From JABMNT01 sp048262655 (GTDB taxonomy: Bacteria > Pseudomonadota > Alphaproteobacteria > Rhodospirillales > Casp-alpha2): 64,000 bases of DNA. A program made the translations under genes and the position numbers. The stretch spans positions 186,001-250,000 of the forward strand of contig JBLXEY010000001.1 of NCBI GenBank assembly GCA_048262655.1. The letters are read 5' to 3'. Positions 43,053-52,367 of the stretch are shown here, in pieces; the first letter of the stretch is position 1, and the number at the start of each line of letters is the position of its first letter. Under the pieces are notes generated by a model, which searched no databases, was not told the origin of the DNA, and saw only the letters and a program-made list of their open reading frames with translations.

Positions 43053-44453
43053 GTGAAGTATATTTCGACCCGTGGCGCTGCGCCCATTCTGGATTTTGAT
43101 GATGTCCTATTAGCCGGACTGGCACGCGATGGCGGGCTTTATGTCCCTGAAAGTTGGCCGCAGTTCAGCGCTCAAGACATAAATACCATGAAGACACTTT
43201 CCTATCCGGAACTGGCGTTCAAAATCATTAGCCCCTTTGTTGGCACGGCCGTTTCTGATGGCGATTTAAAACGCATTCTTAATGACGCCTATTCAAACTT
43301 CGACACAGACGAAGTCGCCCCTGTCAAAAAAACCGGCGATAACGAATATTTGTTGGAGCTTTTCCACGGCCCAACCATCGCCTTTAAGGATATGGCGATG
43401 CAGTTCTTAGGCCCGATGTTCGATCATGTCCTGAAACAAAAACAGCAACGCGTGACCATTGTTGGCGCGACGTCGGGTGATACCGGGTCCGCTGCCATTG
43501 AAGCTTGCCGGGACCGCGACGCCATTGATATTTTTATTCTCTATCCTGAAGGCCGTGTCTCGGATGTTCAGCGCAAACAAATGACGACCGTCAAAGCCGA
43601 CAACGTTCATTGCATCGCCGTCAAAGGCACCTTTGATGATTGTCAGGATATGGTGAAAGCTCTGTTTAATGATACGGATTTCCGTGACAAATGGAACCTG
43701 AGCGCTGTCAATTCCATCAATTGGGCCCGTATTGTTGCCCAGATCGTTTATTACTTCTGGTCGGCCCTGAAGGCAGGCGCGCCTGAAACAGCCGTATCCT
43801 TTGCTGTTCCAACCGGAAATTTTGGTAATGTGTTTGCTGGCTATGCAGCATCGCAAATGGGGTTACCCGTTGATAAATTGATCGTCGGCTCGAACAGTAA
43901 TGACATCCTGACCCGGTTTTTTGACAGTGGCGCAATGGAAATGAACGGCGTCAACCCCACGATCAGCCCGAGTATGGACATTCAGGTCTCCAGCAACTTT
44001 GAGCGTTTGTTGTTTGATCTGTTTGACAGGGATGGCGCGGCGGTAAAGAGTTCCATTGACGGTTTCCGTGCCTCTGGCAAATTCAATGTCACAGATGACC
44101 AGCTTGCCAAGGCCTTACAGCTTTTTTCCGCATACCGTTTTGATGACACGCAAACCAAGGCGATGATTACCGAGTTCCTGAAGGAAACGGATGAATTGCT
44201 CGACCCGCACAGCGCCATTGGCGTTGCTGCCGCGCGTGCCGCTGGACGGCACCCTGCGAATCCGGTTATCTCGCTCGCGACTGCACACCCGGCGAAGTTT
44301 CCCGATGCTGTTAAAGCCGCCTCCGGTCAACATCCTGAATTGCCGGCCCACATGAGCGACCTTTTTGAGCGAGATGAAAAAACCGACATTATCGAAAACA
44401 GCCTGGATGATGTCCGCACGCATATTGTTGCAACGCTGGAGAATAAAACTTAA
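43053..44453 (+). CDS. thrC: Threonine synthase
   Basis: A 466-residue PLP enzyme converting O-phosphohomoserine to threonine. The N-terminus KYISTRGAAPILDFDDVLLAGLARDGGLYVP is characteristic of the bacterial long form, and the PLP lysine is Lys112 in HGPTIAFKDMAMQF. The GATSGDTGSAA phosphate loop follows. The frame is open to 42951, but the GTG at 43053 has GAGG 5 bases upstream and gives the standard N-terminus. The stop overlaps the M16 peptidase ATG by one base (TAATG). The pathway partner homoserine kinase is at 51272-52246. Confidence 0.95.
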   Translation: MKYISTRGAAPILDFDDVLLAGLARDGGLYVPESWPQFSAQDINTMKTLSYPELAFKIISPFVGTAVSDGDLKRILNDAYSNFDTDEVAPVKKTGDNEYLLELFHGPTIAFKDMAMQFLGPMFDHVLKQKQQRVTIVGATSGDTGSAAIEACRDRDAIDIFILYPEGRVSDVQRKQMTTVKADNVHCIAVKGTFDDCQDMVKALFNDTDFRDKWNLSAVNSINWARIVAQIVYYFWSALKAGAPETAVSFAVPTGNFGNVFAGYAASQMGLPVDKLIVGSNSNDILTRFFDSGAMEMNGVNPTISPSMDIQVSSNFERLLFDLFDRDGAAVKSSIDGFRASGKFNVTDDQLAKALQLFSAYRFDDTQTKAMITEFLKETDELLDPHSAIGVAAARAAGRHPANPVISLATAHPAKFPDAVKAASGQHPELPAHMSDLFERDEKTDIIENSLDDVRTHIVATLENKT

Positions 44454-45694
44454 TGGACGTAAAGGTGACGACGCTCGAAAACGGCTTGCAGGTTGTAACC
44501 GACCGGATGCCCAATGTCGAAACAGCGTCTTTGGGGGCCTGGGTTGACGTTGGAACGCGTGATGAGAAGCCTTCGATCAATGGCATATCGCACCTTTTGG
44601 AACATATGGCCTTTAAAGGGACATCACGCCGCAACGCCTACGACATATCGGCGGAAATTGAAGCTGTCGGGGGGCATTTAAACGCTTACACATCGCGTGA
44701 AAATACAGCCTATTACGCAAAAGTCTTGAAAGACGATGTGCCGTTGGCCGTTGATCTGATTGCGGATATCTTGCAAAACTCAACGATGGAACCGGAAGAA
44801 CTTGAGCGTGAACGCGCTGTCATTATCCAGGAAATTCATCAATCACACGATACCCCTGACGACATCATCTTCGACTATTTTCAAGAAACAGCCTATCCAG
44901 ATCAAGCAATGGGTCGGCCCGTTCTTGGCACGGCCGAGCTTGTAAAATCGATGGATCGCGACACGGTTCTTGCCTATATGCAGGGTCATTATTCAGGTTC
45001 ACGCATGGTCTTTGCAGCCGCCGGCAATCTGGAACACGATAAGGTGGTCAAGTTGGCGGAGGCTGCGTTTTCAAAGCTTCCTGAGAAATCTGAGTTAAAA
45101 CGGGAGTTGCCAGTTTATACCGGTGGTGACCATCGGGATGAGAGAGATCTTGAACAGGTCCATCTGGTTTTGGGCGTCAACGGGCTTTCGTATCTGGATG
45201 ACGATTTTTATACGGCTTCTGTCCTCTCCACGTTATTTGGTGGTGGCATGTCATCGCGCTTGTTTCAGGAAATCCGGGAAAAACGTGGCCTCGTCTATTC
45301 CATATATTCGTTTCTTTCCAGCTACACCGACGGTGGATTGTTTGGCATTTACGCGGGCACCGGCGCCGATGAAGTCAAAGAGCTGCTGCCCCTAATACGT
45401 GACGAAATGTTGCGCCTGCACGATGGTATAACCGACGATGAAATTGGGCGTGCACGGGCTCAACTTAAGGCAAGTATTCTCATGTCATTGGAAAGCACGA
45501 CGTCGCGCTGCGAGCAAATGGCCCGTCAAATTGGTATCTACGGTCGACCGATGACGGTTGAAGAAACGGTCGAAAAAATTGACGCCGTCAGTGCAAAAGG
45601 TTTGAAAGACGTCGCAGAGCGCTTGGTAACCGGTCCTGTCACCTTAACTGCCGTCGGCCCCTGCGCTCAATTGGGCGAAAGACCGATCTTTTGA
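44453..45694 (+). CDS. M16 family zinc peptidase (processing-peptidase-like)
   Basis: A 413-residue pitrilysin-family peptidase. The inverted zinc motif HxxEH is His47-Leu-Leu-Glu50-His51 (ISHLLEHMAFKGT), and the distal glutamate lies in RERAVIIQEI about 75 residues later. The C-terminal domain has the FGGGMSSRLFQEIREKRGLVYSI segment of mitochondrial-processing-peptidase-like proteins. Overlap with thrC is a conserved alphaproteobacterial arrangement. The cellular substrate is not known. Confidence 0.93.
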   Translation: MDVKVTTLENGLQVVTDRMPNVETASLGAWVDVGTRDEKPSINGISHLLEHMAFKGTSRRNAYDISAEIEAVGGHLNAYTSRENTAYYAKVLKDDVPLAVDLIADILQNSTMEPEELERERAVIIQEIHQSHDTPDDIIFDYFQETAYPDQAMGRPVLGTAELVKSMDRDTVLAYMQGHYSGSRMVFAAAGNLEHDKVVKLAEAAFSKLPEKSELKRELPVYTGGDHRDERDLEQVHLVLGVNGLSYLDDDFYTASVLSTLFGGGMSSRLFQEIREKRGLVYSIYSFLSSYTDGGLFGIYAGTGADEVKELLPLIRDEMLRLHDGITDDEIGRARAQLKASILMSLESTTSRCEQMARQIGIYGRPMTVEETVEKIDAVSAKGLKDVAERLVTGPVTLTAVGPCAQLGERPIF

Positions 45695-45720
45695 CCCGAC
45701 CATCATTCCGTTGAAAGCCC

Positions 45721-46008
45721 CTAAGTCGTACCGTCATCGTCAATTGAATCCAGATATTCTTCGACCATCCCATAGATAACCGGGGCATCGGCTTCGCTGG
45801 TAAAGATGACGTTGCTCTTCTCGCCATAAATATTAAGCACATAGCCTCGGGCCGCGCAGACCGTTTCAAGGGCAGCGACAAAGGGCACAATAACCGCATC
45901 ATTTAGCGCTTCCGCCGTGTCGCATTGCTCCATCGTCTTCGACAGCGATCGCATCAACTGATCCGGTGACTGTGGCGCCGATTTCCGTTTTGGAGGTCTT
46001 TTAGCCAT
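45721..46008 (-). CDS. Hypothetical protein
   Basis: A 95-residue cytoplasmic protein I do not recognise. It has a basic proline-rich start (MAKRPPKRKSAPQSP), a helical middle (residues 18-50) and an acidic C-terminus (EEYLDSIDDDG). No membrane segment, signal or cysteine-metal motif is present. It lies 15 bases after the YqgE gene on the same strand and is probably co-transcribed with it. Confidence 0.7.
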   Translation of the reverse strand: MAKRPPKRKSAPQSPDQLMRSLSKTMEQCDTAEALNDAVIVPFVAALETVCAARGYVLNIYGEKSNVIFTSEADAPVIYGMVEEYLDSIDDDGTT

Positions 46009-46023
46009 TACTTTTTTGATCCA

Positions 46024-46599
46024 TCAGGCATGACCGGCCTCGTCGGATAACATGCGCGGATCAATCCCGATTTTCTGTATGGCAGACTCCCACTTTCCAG
46101 CCAGTTCATCGCCAAAAATCAGATTGTCGTCGGCTTCGACATGAAGCCAGCCATTCTCACGTATTTCATCATCGAGCTGACCAGGCCCCCAGCCCGCATA
46201 CCCCAGGGCCAAGATCTTTTCCTTAGGGCCCTGACCTTCCGCTATATCGCGCAAAATATCTATGGTCGCCGTTAAACCGACGCGATCATTAACGCGCATC
46301 GTGGCCTCCTGAAGATATTCAGTCGAATGCAAGACAAAGCCACGTGCCTGCTCGACAGGTCCTCCGAAAAGCACATTTACCGCATCTTTCGGGGGTGTTT
46401 GGTCAATTTCCAGCTGTTCGAGCAAATCTGGGAACGTTAACTCTTCAATTTGTTTATTAATGACCAGCCCCATTGCACCCTCAGAATTGTGGGCACACAG
46501 ATATATCACCGTTTTTGCAAACCGAGGGTCGCTCATGCTGGGCATTGCGATCAACAACTGGCCGGATAAATAGTGTGGATCATGCGATGGTTCAGTCAT
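46024..46599 (-). CDS. YqgE/AlgH family protein
   Basis: A 191-residue protein of the YqgE/AlgH (UPF0301) family. Family segments are in order: LLIAMPSMSDPRFAKTVIYLCAH, GAMGLVINK, LFGGPVEQARGFVLHS, and LGYAGWGPGQLDDEIRENGW near the C-terminus. The biochemical role of the family is not settled. It sits 139 bases from the divergent DsbD-family gene and upstream of the hypothetical 95-residue gene. Confidence 0.92.
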   Translation of the reverse strand: MTEPSHDPHYLSGQLLIAMPSMSDPRFAKTVIYLCAHNSEGAMGLVINKQIEELTFPDLLEQLEIDQTPPKDAVNVLFGGPVEQARGFVLHSTEYLQEATMRVNDRVGLTATIDILRDIAEGQGPKEKILALGYAGWGPGQLDDEIRENGWLHVEADDNLIFGDELAGKWESAIQKIGIDPRMLSDEAGHA

Positions 46600-46738
46600 G
46601 CCCTTAATATATGGCCCCGCACCAATCTGCGCAACAACTCACGCACTCTCAATCTTGCGTGAACACCGCCTTGGTGCGTGAATTTAGCGACGACAAGCGC
46701 TATATGATCGAGGTACGTTCAACGCGTTGGAGTTTAAG

Positions 46739-48919
46739 TTGCAAGAAACCGTGAAAAAATTTGCTCTGTTTATGTTGGTCCTGTTAACGCTTGCCGGGAT
46801 AAACACGAACGCACAAGCGATAACGGGCGCATCTGAATGGGTCAAAACGGACCATACAGAGGTCCGGTTGGTTTCTTCGACACGGACCGTTGGCAGTGCT
46901 GAAACCCTACAACTGGGTGTACAGTTTCGCCTAAAACCGCACTGGAAGGTTTATTGGAGGTCTCCGGGGGACGCCGGTTTTCCGCCGCATTTCGACTGGA
47001 GCGCATCCAAAAATATTGGCGAGACAACCGTCCAATGGCCAGTGCCTAAGCGCTTTTCTGTTCTGGGTCTTGAAACACTGGGCTATCAGGACGAGGTGGT
47101 TTTTCCGATCCGGTTCAAAACAATTACAAAAGGCGACGCGGCTCACATCGAAACCCATCTGCGTTATTTGACCTGTAACGACATTTGCATACCTTACGAT
47201 GCTACACTTTCCCTAGATCTGCCTGCAGGCCCCCTTCAGCCCAGCGAATTTGCACATCTCATCGACCAATATCAGTCAACAGTTCCGGGCGATGGCTCCG
47301 CATACGGCTTTAGGTTGGTTTCCAGTGTCGCCACCGAAGACAAACAGTCTGCTGTCATTAAAATTGCCCTCAACAGCACCGAGCCGTTGCACACTCCTGA
47401 CGCCTATTTCGAAGGCCCACGCGAGCTTGCCTTCACAAAACCAACCTTCGCCTATAGCAATGACCGACGCTCCGCCGTTATGGAAGTCAAAGCTGATGGC
47501 CTGGAGTTTTTGGAGGACCCGTCGGGGCCAACCGTCCAAGGGCGCGAATTCATAGTCACAATGGTCGATGGAGACAAAAGCGCCGAACAAAGGCTGGTTA
47601 TTGGTTCACCACTTTTGAGCCCTGACGCCACACTCCCCGGGGAAGCATCCGCAGCCCTAGAGCAGGTTTCGCTCTTTTATATTTTGGCAGTGGCGCTGCT
47701 TGGTGGCCTAATCCTCAACCTCATGCCCTGTGTTCTGCCGGTATTGTCCATAAAAGTATTGGGCGTTGTTGGTCATGGGGGTGGAGAAAGCCGGTTTGTT
47801 CGCCTCAGTTTTTTGGCATCCGCCGCCGGAATCATCACATCGTTCCTCGTTTTAGCCGGCGCGTTGGCCATCCTGAAATCAGCGGGGATGGCCGTTGGCT
47901 GGGGGGTTCAATTTCAGTACCCCTGGTTCCTGATTGGCATGACCTTTTTGGTCGTTCTGTTCGCTTGTAACCTTTGGGGTTTTTTCGAAGTCCGGCTCCC
48001 CGGTGTCTTGTCAAACGCAGGTACCCCATCAGGGCCGAGCAGCTCCTTAACCGGGCATTTCATGCAAGGCGCGCTTGCGACGCTGCTGGCGACACCGTGC
48101 TCAGCACCTTTCCTGGGAACGGCAGTGGGCTTTGCACTGGCGCGCGGTACTTTTGAAATTTTCTTTATCTTTATTGCTTTGGGTTTCGGCCTGGCCTTGC
48201 CATTTCTAATTTTCGCAGCAGCACCGACTTTAATCACGCGCCTTCCTACGCCGGGCGCATGGATGGTGCGGTTACGTTTTCTATTGGGCTTTGCGCTTGC
48301 CGCAACTGCGGCCTGGCTTGTTACGGTTATGGTCCCATCCATTGGTCATCAAGGTGCCGGCATTGTCACGGCTTCAATGATTGCCATTGCCGGTATTCTT
48401 TATTTTGCGAAAAAATCCGGAAACGGTATCGGCATGGCAAACTGGCTAACCATCGTCGCTTTTGCAGGCCTGGCCCTCTACGCACCTACGACCCTCGGGC
48501 CCGACCCCACGCGGTCAGCCTCCAGGATTGCACCGAACCAAGCCATCGACTGGCGCCCCTTCGACCTGGATGCCATTCCAGAATTGGTAAAAGCGGGCAA
48601 TACTGTGTTGGTCGATGTGACTGCCGACTGGTGCATCACCTGCAAGGTTAACAAAGCTCTGGTTTTTAGTGACGGTCCGGTTGCTGACCTTATGAAACAT
48701 CATAAATTTATCGCCATGCAAGCCGACTGGACCCGCCCCGACACAGGGATCGCCCATTACTTAGCAAGCTTTGGCCGCTACGGAATTCCGTTCAATGCGA
48801 TATATGGGCCCAACACACCATCCGGGCTGGCCTTGCCTGAGCTTCTCAGCGAAAAGATTTTGGTCTCTGGACTTGCCGACGCGTCAGGTGATCCAACACT
48901 GGCCAAACAATCGAATTAA
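46739..48919 (+). CDS. DsbD-family thiol:disulfide interchange protein
   Basis: A 726-residue protein. A signal peptide of about 27 residues is followed by a periplasmic N-terminal domain with a cysteine pair in LTCNDICIPYD. A membrane domain of about eight helices follows, with redox cysteines in NLMPCVLPVLS and ATPCSAPFLG. A C-terminal thioredoxin domain carries DWCITCKVN. It passes electrons from cytoplasmic thioredoxin to periplasmic partners (ScsB/DsbD type). I use the TTG at 46739 with GGAG 6 bases upstream; a GTG at 46751 is possible. The periplasmic copper and haem proteins of the oxidase locus are plausible users of reduced thiols (inference). Confidence 0.9.
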   Translation: MQETVKKFALFMLVLLTLAGINTNAQAITGASEWVKTDHTEVRLVSSTRTVGSAETLQLGVQFRLKPHWKVYWRSPGDAGFPPHFDWSASKNIGETTVQWPVPKRFSVLGLETLGYQDEVVFPIRFKTITKGDAAHIETHLRYLTCNDICIPYDATLSLDLPAGPLQPSEFAHLIDQYQSTVPGDGSAYGFRLVSSVATEDKQSAVIKIALNSTEPLHTPDAYFEGPRELAFTKPTFAYSNDRRSAVMEVKADGLEFLEDPSGPTVQGREFIVTMVDGDKSAEQRLVIGSPLLSPDATLPGEASAALEQVSLFYILAVALLGGLILNLMPCVLPVLSIKVLGVVGHGGGESRFVRLSFLASAAGIITSFLVLAGALAILKSAGMAVGWGVQFQYPWFLIGMTFLVVLFACNLWGFFEVRLPGVLSNAGTPSGPSSSLTGHFMQGALATLLATPCSAPFLGTAVGFALARGTFEIFFIFIALGFGLALPFLIFAAAPTLITRLPTPGAWMVRLRFLLGFALAATAAWLVTVMVPSIGHQGAGIVTASMIAIAGILYFAKKSGNGIGMANWLTIVAFAGLALYAPTTLGPDPTRSASRIAPNQAIDWRPFDLDAIPELVKAGNTVLVDVTADWCITCKVNKALVFSDGPVADLMKHHKFIAMQADWTRPDTGIAHYLASFGRYGIPFNAIYGPNTPSGLALPELLSEKILVSGLADASGDPTLAKQSN

Positions 48920-49007
48920 TTATAGTTTTCCACTGGAAGTTCGGCAATAAACGACTATTTGTTGTCTTGAAGACCAGATATTTAACCATTCCTAAGGGGG
49001 AACGAAA

Positions 49008-49490
49008 ATGACAATTAGCGTAGGTGAAAAGATTCCATCCGTCGACATTGCGACCATGACTGACGATGGCCCAGACGGCGTTTCTACTGACGATTTTTTT
49101 GCGGGTAAGAAAGTCGCCATATTTGGCGTACCCGGTGCTTTTACGCCGACTTGCTCAGCCAAACATCTTCCAGGCTTTGTTGAGCATGCAGATGCCATAA
49201 AAGCTAAAGGTGTTGATACAATTGCCTGTATTTCTGTCAATGACGCTTTCGTCATGGGCGCTTGGGGCAAAGATCAAAATGTCGGTGATAAAGTCATGAT
49301 GCTGGCTGATGGCAGTGGCAAGTTCGCGGCAGCGACCGGTCTTGAGTTGGATCTCGTCGAGCGCGGCCTGGGCAAGCGTTGCCAGCGGTTTTCAATGATC
49401 GTTGACGATGGTGTTGTTCAGTCGGTCAATGTTGACGAAGGCACCTTCGAGAAAACAAGCGCAGAACAAATGTTAAGTGACTTGGGTTAA
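49008..49490 (+). CDS. Peroxiredoxin, Prx5-like
   Basis: A 160-residue peroxiredoxin. The peroxidatic Cys49 lies in GVPGAFTPTCSAKHLPGF, the exact Prx5 pattern, and the later KRCQRFSMIVDDG segment matches the family. It reduces hydrogen peroxide or alkyl hydroperoxides using glutathione/glutaredoxin or thioredoxin. AAGGGGGAA precedes the ATG by about 6 bases. A strong terminator follows, shared with the convergent LysR gene. The usual alphaproteobacterial neighbours RNase HI and homoserine kinase lie just beyond that regulator. Confidence 0.93.
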   Translation: MTISVGEKIPSVDIATMTDDGPDGVSTDDFFAGKKVAIFGVPGAFTPTCSAKHLPGFVEHADAIKAKGVDTIACISVNDAFVMGAWGKDQNVGDKVMMLADGSGKFAAATGLELDLVERGLGKRCQRFSMIVDDGVVQSVNVDEGTFEKTSAEQMLSDLG

Positions 49491-49511
49491 GTTTCTCAAA
49501 TCGAGTAAACA

Positions 49512-49543
49512 AAAGGCGGGCTTTCTAAAGTCCGCCTTTTTTA
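49512..49543 (+). terminator. Bidirectional Rho-independent terminator
   Basis: AAAGGCGGGCTTT (49512-49524) pairs with AAAGTCCGCCTTT (49528-49540), with one G-T wobble and a 3-base loop, followed by T residues. A-rich bases flank the other side, so it can act on both strands. It lies between the convergent peroxiredoxin and LysR genes. Confidence 0.9.
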
Positions 49544-50479
49544 TTGCGGTTCTGCCGCGTCAAATTGCGCCTGAGAGATCCGAGATACCGCCAAAAGCCA
49601 TTCCCGAAACGCAATAAAAGCAGGATGTTCGGCTTTTGCTTTCGGGCAAACAAGGCAAATTGGCGTACTAAAGATTCGATGTACATCGAAGAGTCGAACC
49701 AAACGCCCCGATTCCAGATCATCCCAGACCGGTGCACTCCGTGCCAAGGCAATCCCCTGACCTTCAAAAGCCGCTTGCAATGTCATATTTGAATCTGGAA
49801 AGCGGGTTCCATCGCGGATCGCGGGACCATAGATGTCTTCCGAAACGCCCGCCGCTTCAAACCAGTTAGACCATTGTGGCGCCCCAATAATCCCGGTTCG
49901 CAAAAGAAGCGGAAACCGGCACAAGTCTGCGGGAGATCGCGGCACACCATTCTCTTCCAGAAATCGTGGGCGGGCGACCGGGAATTCATACTCCTGCATC
50001 AATTTCCAAGAGAGCAGGTCATCAGAAGATGCATCCCCCAGATGAATGGCGGCATCCAAATGCCCAGAGCGAAAACCAATGTCTTCGTCTTCACGTGTCG
50101 AAATCCAGACATCAATATCCGGATGCAAATCACGAAACCCCTGAAGCCGCGGCACCAGCCATTTCACCGCAACAGACGGCAGCATTTGCACCCTCAAGAC
50201 ACTATGTCCCTGACTTTGTTTTAAATCGTCCAATGCGGTTGTCAGGTTCTGAAAGAACGACTTTGCGATAGGGGCCAGTGTCCGCCCCTCCTCGGTCAAT
50301 TCCAGCTTGCGGGTCAGACGCACAAACAACTTGAGATCCCATAACTGCTCGAGGTGCTTGATCTGATGGCTTACAGCGCTTTGCGAGATATTCAGCTCTT
50401 CAGCCGCCTTTGTAAAACTCAAATGGCGGGCTGCAGCGTCCAAGGCTCGTAACTGTGCAATGGGCGGGAAATGGACCAT
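49541..50479 (-). CDS. LysR family transcriptional regulator (GcvA-like)
   Basis: A 312-residue LysR protein. The helix-turn-helix is at about 18-40 (FTKAAEELNISQSAVSHQIKHLEQ), with the effector-binding domain from about 92 to the end. The N-terminal PPIAQLRALDAAARHLSFTKAA is typical of the GcvA-type group. It is divergent from a 58-residue gene, and two inverted repeats in the gap look like operators, so it probably controls itself and that gene. The effector is unknown. The gcv operon is about 5 kb away, but nothing in the sequence ties this protein to it. Confidence 0.9.
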   Translation of the reverse strand: MVHFPPIAQLRALDAAARHLSFTKAAEELNISQSAVSHQIKHLEQLWDLKLFVRLTRKLELTEEGRTLAPIAKSFFQNLTTALDDLKQSQGHSVLRVQMLPSVAVKWLVPRLQGFRDLHPDIDVWISTREDEDIGFRSGHLDAAIHLGDASSDDLLSWKLMQEYEFPVARPRFLEENGVPRSPADLCRFPLLLRTGIIGAPQWSNWFEAAGVSEDIYGPAIRDGTRFPDSNMTLQAAFEGQGIALARSAPVWDDLESGRLVRLFDVHRIFSTPICLVCPKAKAEHPAFIAFREWLLAVSRISQAQFDAAEPQ

Positions 50480-50497
50480 AGAAACACCTGTTAATAC

Positions 50498-50513
50498 ATG
50501 AATATATATTCAT
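50498..50513. promoter_or_regulatory. 16-bp perfect palindrome, candidate LysR operator
   Basis: ATGAATATATATTCAT is a perfect palindrome starting 19 bases upstream of the LysR start codon. AT-rich dyads of this size next to a divergently read LysR gene are typical autoregulatory sites. Confidence 0.5.
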
Positions 50514-50521
50514 CCATAACA

Positions 50522-50541
50522 TGACAAACTATCCTTTGTCA
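50522..50541. promoter_or_regulatory. TGACAAA-N6-TTTGTCA inverted repeat, candidate second operator
   Basis: A perfect 7-base inverted repeat with a 6-base spacer, 8 bases from the palindrome at 50498-50513. The two dyads together resemble the recognition and activation sites used by LysR proteins in divergent promoters. Confidence 0.5.
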
Positions 50542-50617
50542 CATAATAAAACCCTGCGTATCATGTGTTCATTGGATAACAACTCCCTAGTCCCCTGAAA
50601 ACGCATGAGGTATCAAC

Positions 50618-50794
50618 ATGTATAATCCCTTTAAAAAGAAGTCGCGCACGTCCTGGTTCCCTGGCCAAACAGCCATTCGTGATCGTTGGGGCGAACAACA
50701 AAACCATTACACATCCAACCCGGAATTTAGCACCCGGCGCGGAAGTTCAGACGAAACGCTGCGTCACATGCGTTGGGGCCTTGGACTCATGTAA
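50618..50794 (+). CDS. 58-residue protein divergent from the LysR gene
   Basis: ATG at 50618 follows GAGG by 7 bases and opens a 58-codon frame that ends TAA at 50794. The product starts MYNPFKKKSRTSWFPGQ, is basic and rich in Arg, Trp and Asn, and has no membrane segment or signal peptide. I do not recognise it. It is not a clear DUF1127 protein, although small DUF1127 genes often sit opposite GcvA-like regulators. The good ribosome site and the two dyads upstream support a real, LysR-controlled gene. It converges on rnhA with 4 bases between stops. Confidence 0.6.
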   Translation: MYNPFKKKSRTSWFPGQTAIRDRWGEQQNHYTSNPEFSTRRGSSDETLRHMRWGLGLM

Positions 50795-50798
50795 GCCG

Positions 50799-51266
50799 TT
50801 AAACGGCAGGCCCATGGGGCCTGCCCGTTATTTCCGCGACGCCATCGCGCGCCAGTTGGTCAGCACGTTCATTACCCGGATGCCCAGCGTGGCCTTTCAC
50901 CCAGTGCCATTCTACGTTATGACCTTCCAGTGCCGCGTCCAGACGCTTCCATAGATCTTCATTTTTCACAGGTTTTTTAGCCGCCGTTCGCCAGCCATTC
51001 CGTTTCCAACCGTGTATCCATTTCGTGATACCATCACGGACATAAGTACTGTCTGTATAGAGAGCTATGGGCCCTGATCGTTTAAGACTTTCAAGAGCCT
51101 GGATTGCCGCCATTAATTCCATGCGGTTGTTGGTCGTATCGACTTCGCCGCCGAACAACTCTTTTTCATGGCCCTTCCAGCTAAGAAGAACACCCCAACC
51201 ACCGGGGCCCGGATTACCCGAACAGGCGCCATCCGTATATATCGTAATTTGATCGTCAGTTGCCAC
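50799..51266 (-). CDS. rnhA: Ribonuclease HI
   Basis: A 155-residue RNase HI. The catalytic residues are Asp12 (TDGACSGNPGPGGWG), Glu50 (NNRMELMAAI), Asp72 (YTDSTYVRDGI) and Asp136 (NERADQLAR). It removes RNA from RNA-DNA hybrids. It begins 5 bases after the homoserine kinase stop, a pairing common in alphaproteobacteria. Its last codons overlap a GC-rich hairpin (about 50803-50832). Confidence 0.96.
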   Translation of the reverse strand: MATDDQITIYTDGACSGNPGPGGWGVLLSWKGHEKELFGGEVDTTNNRMELMAAIQALESLKRSGPIALYTDSTYVRDGITKWIHGWKRNGWRTAAKKPVKNEDLWKRLDAALEGHNVEWHWVKGHAGHPGNERADQLARDGVAEITGRPHGPAV

Positions 51267-51271
51267 TTAAC

Positions 51272-52246
51272 TCACCTCTGTGAAAATCCGAAACCATAGT
51301 CGACGGGACTCGATACCGCGCGATGAAACTTGAACTTGTCCCAATACTCCATCGGATCTTTGCGAACAACCAGAGCCGTCTCTGGGGTATGGATCCAGTC
51401 ATACAATCGCGTTAACAAAAACCGCATTGCAGCCCCCCGTGCCAGAATTGGCAAAGCCGAAAGTTCGGCCTGCGAGAATTCACGCACGTCACCATAGGCG
51501 GTCAACAATGCGCGTGCGTTGGTAATGTTAAAGCTCCCATCAGGCTCAAAACACCACGCATTAAGGCAAACCGCCAAATCGTAGGCAAAACTATCTGTAC
51601 AAGCGAAATAGAAATCGATAATTCCGGAAAGATACGGCCCCCTGAAAAAAACATTATCCGGAAACAAATCTGCGTGAATGATGCCGCGGGGCAGGTTTGT
51701 CGGCCATATCCGCACAAGTTCTTCAATCTCTTCCTTAAGCCTGTGATAAAACCCTTGTTTCAACTGATCGGCGCTTTCTCCGCACTTTTGTAACAAGTTA
51801 GGCCAGGCATCGACCGACAGCGCGTTGGCTCGTCGACCATCAAAATCTGCATTTGCCAGATGGAACTCAGCAAGGGTCCGCCCGACTTCACTGCAGTGAA
51901 ATGCTTTGGGGCGCCGCGGCGACATTCCTGCAAGGAACGAGATGATCACGCTCGGTCGCCCAGCCAGTTCCCGCACAACAACGCCATCACGCGCAGCGAT
52001 GGGCTGCGGACACGGTACACCAACAGCAACTGAATGCTCCATCAAGCTCATAAAAAACGGAAGTTCGGCTGGCTTAACCCGTTTTTCGTATAAGGTTAAA
52101 ATGTAGGATCCTGTGGTCAGCGTCAGCAGATAGTTTGTATTTTCCACTCCTTCCGCTATGCCCTTGCAGGCGAGCAGCTCACCCAAATCATATTCAGCGC
52201 AGTACGCAATAAGATCATCATCGTCAACTTCTGTATAGACAGCCAT
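51272..52246 (-). CDS. thrB: Homoserine kinase (ThrB2, APH-fold)
   Basis: A 324-residue homoserine kinase of the aminoglycoside-phosphotransferase fold used by alphaproteobacteria and pseudomonads. The N-terminus MAVYTEVDDDDLIAYCAEYDLGEL is diagnostic. The catalytic loop is GIIHADLFPDNVFF and the metal motif is GIIDFYFACTD. It phosphorylates homoserine for threonine synthase (43053-44453). It is co-transcribed with rnhA. Confidence 0.94.
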   Translation of the reverse strand: MAVYTEVDDDDLIAYCAEYDLGELLACKGIAEGVENTNYLLTLTTGSYILTLYEKRVKPAELPFFMSLMEHSVAVGVPCPQPIAARDGVVVRELAGRPSVIISFLAGMSPRRPKAFHCSEVGRTLAEFHLANADFDGRRANALSVDAWPNLLQKCGESADQLKQGFYHRLKEEIEELVRIWPTNLPRGIIHADLFPDNVFFRGPYLSGIIDFYFACTDSFAYDLAVCLNAWCFEPDGSFNITNARALLTAYGDVREFSQAELSALPILARGAAMRFLLTRLYDWIHTPETALVVRKDPMEYWDKFKFHRAVSSPVDYGFGFSQR

Positions 52247-52367
52247 TGTCTTGCCTTAATAGATGTGCACCTTAGGAACGAGAACTGGTTTAAAGTCCTA
52301 AAACTCGACGTTTATGGCCAAGCCACCATTTACTTGCAAGGCAAAGAACTGCGGCACAGAATTGACA

